From: Lithospermum erythrorhizon
Lineage: Eukaryota > Streptophyta > Magnoliopsida > Boraginales > Boraginaceae
Reading direction: 5' to 3'
Assembly (NCBI GenBank): GCA_019722365.1
Contig: JADFUC010002381.1
Location: forward strand, 15,001-79,000
DNA length: 64,000 nucleotides
Below the pieces are notes generated by a model. The model was not told the DNA's origin, made no database searches, and was given only the letters and a program-made list of their open reading frames with translations. The number at the start of each line of letters is the position of its first letter. Within the stretch, counting starts at the first letter, position 1. The position numbers and the translations under genes are program-made. This document shows positions 61,966-64,000 of the stretch, piece by piece.

Positions 61966-62049
61966 TTAGGAGAAACAATAGAAATGGTGGAGAAACACCA
62001 CAGAGAAAGATTGAAGGTGACAAAATCCCAAGATGGTTGTGCAAGTCAT
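61966..62049 (-). promoter_or_regulatory. Sucrose-control uORF (conserved-peptide uORF) of the S1 bZIP
   Basis: A 27-codon ORF in the bZIP leader ends in HLQSFSVVFLHHFYCFS before its TAA. S1 bZIP leaders encode a peptide with the conserved C-terminal pattern HLVQSFSVVFLYWFY-S just before the stop. At high sucrose it stalls the ribosome and represses translation of the bZIP. The match covers the functional C-terminus, with changes at YW (HH here). An in-frame stop upstream fixes this ATG as the start. It ends 182 bases before the main ATG. Confidence 0.93.
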
Positions 62050-62093
62050 AGATAAACAATGAATTTTGACCAATTATTCAACAGATTCATCAT
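62046..62093 (-). promoter_or_regulatory. Upstream uORF overlapping the sucrose-control uORF by ATGA
   Basis: A 15-codon ORF (MMNLLNNWSKFIVYL) whose TGA overlaps the start codon of the sucrose-control uORF (CTATGACT). Ribosomes translating it would terminate on top of the second uORF start, which suggests it tunes how often that uORF is translated. The order of events is inferred. Confidence 0.7.
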
Positions 62094-62099
62094 CAAACA

Positions 62100-63138
62100 G
62101 AAACTAAAAGTAGCAAACAAATAAAAACCAATTTAAAAAATGATACCTTCAAATGAAAATGGATTGGTTTTTCTTCTTGAAAAATGCAAGAACCCAAAAA
62201 GCAATACAAAGAGATAAGTCGGATTGTTTTTGGTATTTTGTAGGAAAGTTTGTGCATATAATTAGGAACAGCTGTCTGCATACGAACGAGTTTAATGCTC
62301 CAATGCTTGAGGAGCTGATAAGTACAGCACACTCTATCCTAATTGGTCAAATGTATAATTATTTTTCACTAAAAAAATTCGTGTGAGCTTAAATCATATG
62401 TTAAAAGTTAATTTGAAAATAAAATCTAATAGTCGAAACAAAGAAGAAACCATATTTAACAAAAAAAATTTATACTCCGTATTAAACAATTATGAACCGA
62501 AAGCTCTTATTATGGTATAATAATAATGTTTAGTCAACGACAATTATGAACCAAATGCCAAGAGCATCAAAGCTAGCTCATACCCATGTACTGAACAATA
62601 ATAATAGCTTGATAGTCATGCACTCATAAATCATAAAAGTATGAAACCGTCACACTAACGGTCCTTCCAAGTCACTATCTACAATTCACACAGGCCTCTA
62701 ATTTTTACCAGGACCTTAGCACATCAAACTAGATCTTAACCAAGAATGGAAGGTAAGACGAATCAGTTGATAACTTAACGAATTTGTATTAGGAAAATAA
62801 ACTTGCTAGGTGAGATTATATTGGCTCAGCTGTATGATACTATAACATAAAAGCTACGTTATTACAAGGAATGTACAAACTGCGGGCAACCTTTATCATG
62901 GGAAAATGCTAGGTGAAATACAAGGCAATCACCCTCGTCACAGTCCGAATGAAGTAATCAAATAATGAGGAAAATTATGCTAGGTTCTCTAAAAATGGCT
63001 CATCCATTGGCACGATCAGTAACTTCTGCACTATCGCTCACACTGAGGGTCAAGTATAGTGCAAGAAGAGACCATAAACAGCTCAGCTCCTCAGGTACTT
63101 GTGATGAGATAGTTAGATGGGATTTATTGGCATTTATT
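62100..63138. other. bZIP promoter region and RF2 3' flank
   Basis: No supported gene. The part from about 62100 to 62400 is likely the distal leader and promoter of the bZIP gene. The remainder is AT-rich intergenic DNA and the 3'UTR of the release-factor gene, which ends its coding region at 63139. Confidence 0.5.
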
Positions 63139-63905
63139 TCAGTTCTCTTCGTCTTTGTCCAAAGAGGCTGATAAATAGCTCAAGATGAAGTCGTCGAGAT
63201 CTCCTTCAAGAACAGAATTAGGGTCTGACAACTCATAATTAGTCCGAAGATCTTTCACCATGCGATATGGCTACAAAAGATGCAAATAATGATATATTTG
63301 AAGATTATAAGGCTAAACATAATGTTTTGTAGCATAAACACAAAATAAATAGAGAATCAGTGCATACATGGAGTACATAACTACGAATTTGAGTTCCCCA
63401 ACTAATGTCAGTAAGGGACTGTGTATGCTGGGCATTCATCTGAGCTAGACGGGTCATCTCAAGCTGATCTAAGCGAGACTGAAGCACGGCCATGGCAGAA
63501 GATTTATTTTGATGTTGGGATCTGAGATCAAGATTCAGAATATAATTGAAAAACACTTATGTTGTATAACCAGGAATTTTCTTTCAGGACGTAGACATAC
63601 CTTTCATTCTGACACTGAGCAGTTATTCCAGTAGGAATGTGAGTAATTCTCACAGCACTCTCAGTCGTGTTCACATGCTGACCACCAGCTCCTCCAGCTC
63701 TCGTTCGCTCAATTTTTAGATCAGACTCATTAATTTGGACATGGGAAAATCCTTCCCCTAGAATAGGAATTACAGCAACAGCAGCAAATGAGGTGTGCCT
63801 CCGCTTCCCACTATCAAATGGCGAGATGCGTACTAGACGGTGAACGCCAACTTCTGCTTTCGCATACCCAAATGCATATTCACCATCAACTTTAATTGTT
63901 GCCCG
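63139..63905 (-). CDS. prfB: Organellar peptide chain release factor 2 (PrfB type), 3' exons, partial
   Basis: The last three exons (63601-63905, 63368-63521, 63139-63270) join in frame, and the gene continues beyond the right edge of the window. The protein has [20 protein letters not shown] with the SPF tripeptide that reads UGA/UAA in RF2. GGAGGQHVN follows; the GGQ motif enters the peptidyl-transferase centre to release the chain. Then come [33 protein letters not shown] and the C-terminal [31 protein letters not shown], ending DKDEEN. All three splice phases agree. It is a bacterial-type factor encoded in the nucleus, expected in plastids or mitochondria. The transit peptide lies outside the window, so the compartment and the exact paralogue (PRFB1, PRFB2) cannot be decided. 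Confidence 0.93.
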
Positions 63906-64000
63906 CTGCAAAACCATATATATGAAAAGTTGTGCCCAAACATTAGAACTTTTCAGCATAAATTAAGTGTTTTGAAGCGGTACTGACTGAGAAAAAAGCA

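Noticed and set aside
1..64000. CRISPR arrays, operons, bacterial promoters or phage modules
   Set aside because: Intron-rich plant genes and plant transposon families throughout. The regular repeats present are microsatellites, tandem duplications and MITEs, with no spacer-repeat array.

Overview
The window is nuclear DNA of a flowering plant, most likely a eudicot. It is AT-rich, its genes have many short GT-AG introns, and it holds plant-specific families: an atypical AIF-type HLH, a group S1 bZIP with its sucrose-control uORF, an EFR3-like/SEMI-ROLLED LEAF 2 protein, and plant copia, L1, hAT, MULE and Stowaway elements. I cannot resolve the genus.

The left half (about 1-28800) is a transposon and pseudogene landscape. 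It opens with a copia reverse transcriptase fragment on the minus strand and unrecognised decayed sequence. The main structure is a large, diverged inverted repeat of about 8 kb per arm (about 5470-13518 and 19765-27905). Reading inward, each arm carries an organellar-type tRNA-His relic, a broken NEMP (TMEM194/DUF2215) nuclear-envelope gene, a Stowaway-like MITE and a decayed L1-type LINE. The roughly 6 kb spacer holds an inactivated plasma-membrane H+-ATPase, a possible cysteine-protease scrap and the 3' half of the right-arm LINE. A third LINE fragment abuts the outer edge of the right arm. From 28800 to 33100 I see only AT-rich DNA with microsatellites.

The middle (33100-45400) has one intact gene, the AIF-type HLH (minus, one coding exon, 5'UTR intron). 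A 1.18 kb Mutator-like element with long terminal inverted repeats and a 9-bp target duplication lies just upstream of it. Then come a dead hAT transposase and about 7 kb of AT-rich DNA.

The right end (45400-64000) is gene-rich. It has an 8-exon secreted or membrane-anchored protein with an EB_dh-like haem-binding domain, followed by a 2.24 kb tandem duplicate of its last five exons, which is broken at its start. Next is a complete 19-coding-exon EFR3-like gene (970 aa), a convergent group S1 bZIP whose leader carries two overlapping uORFs, and the 3' part of an organellar RF2-type release factor that continues past the window. The genes are independent transcription units, as expected for a plant nuclear genome. 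I found no gene cluster that forms a new system. The most informative signals are translational control (bZIP uORFs), gene-family decay (NEMP inverted repeat) and splice-site duplication (EB_dh gene intron 1).
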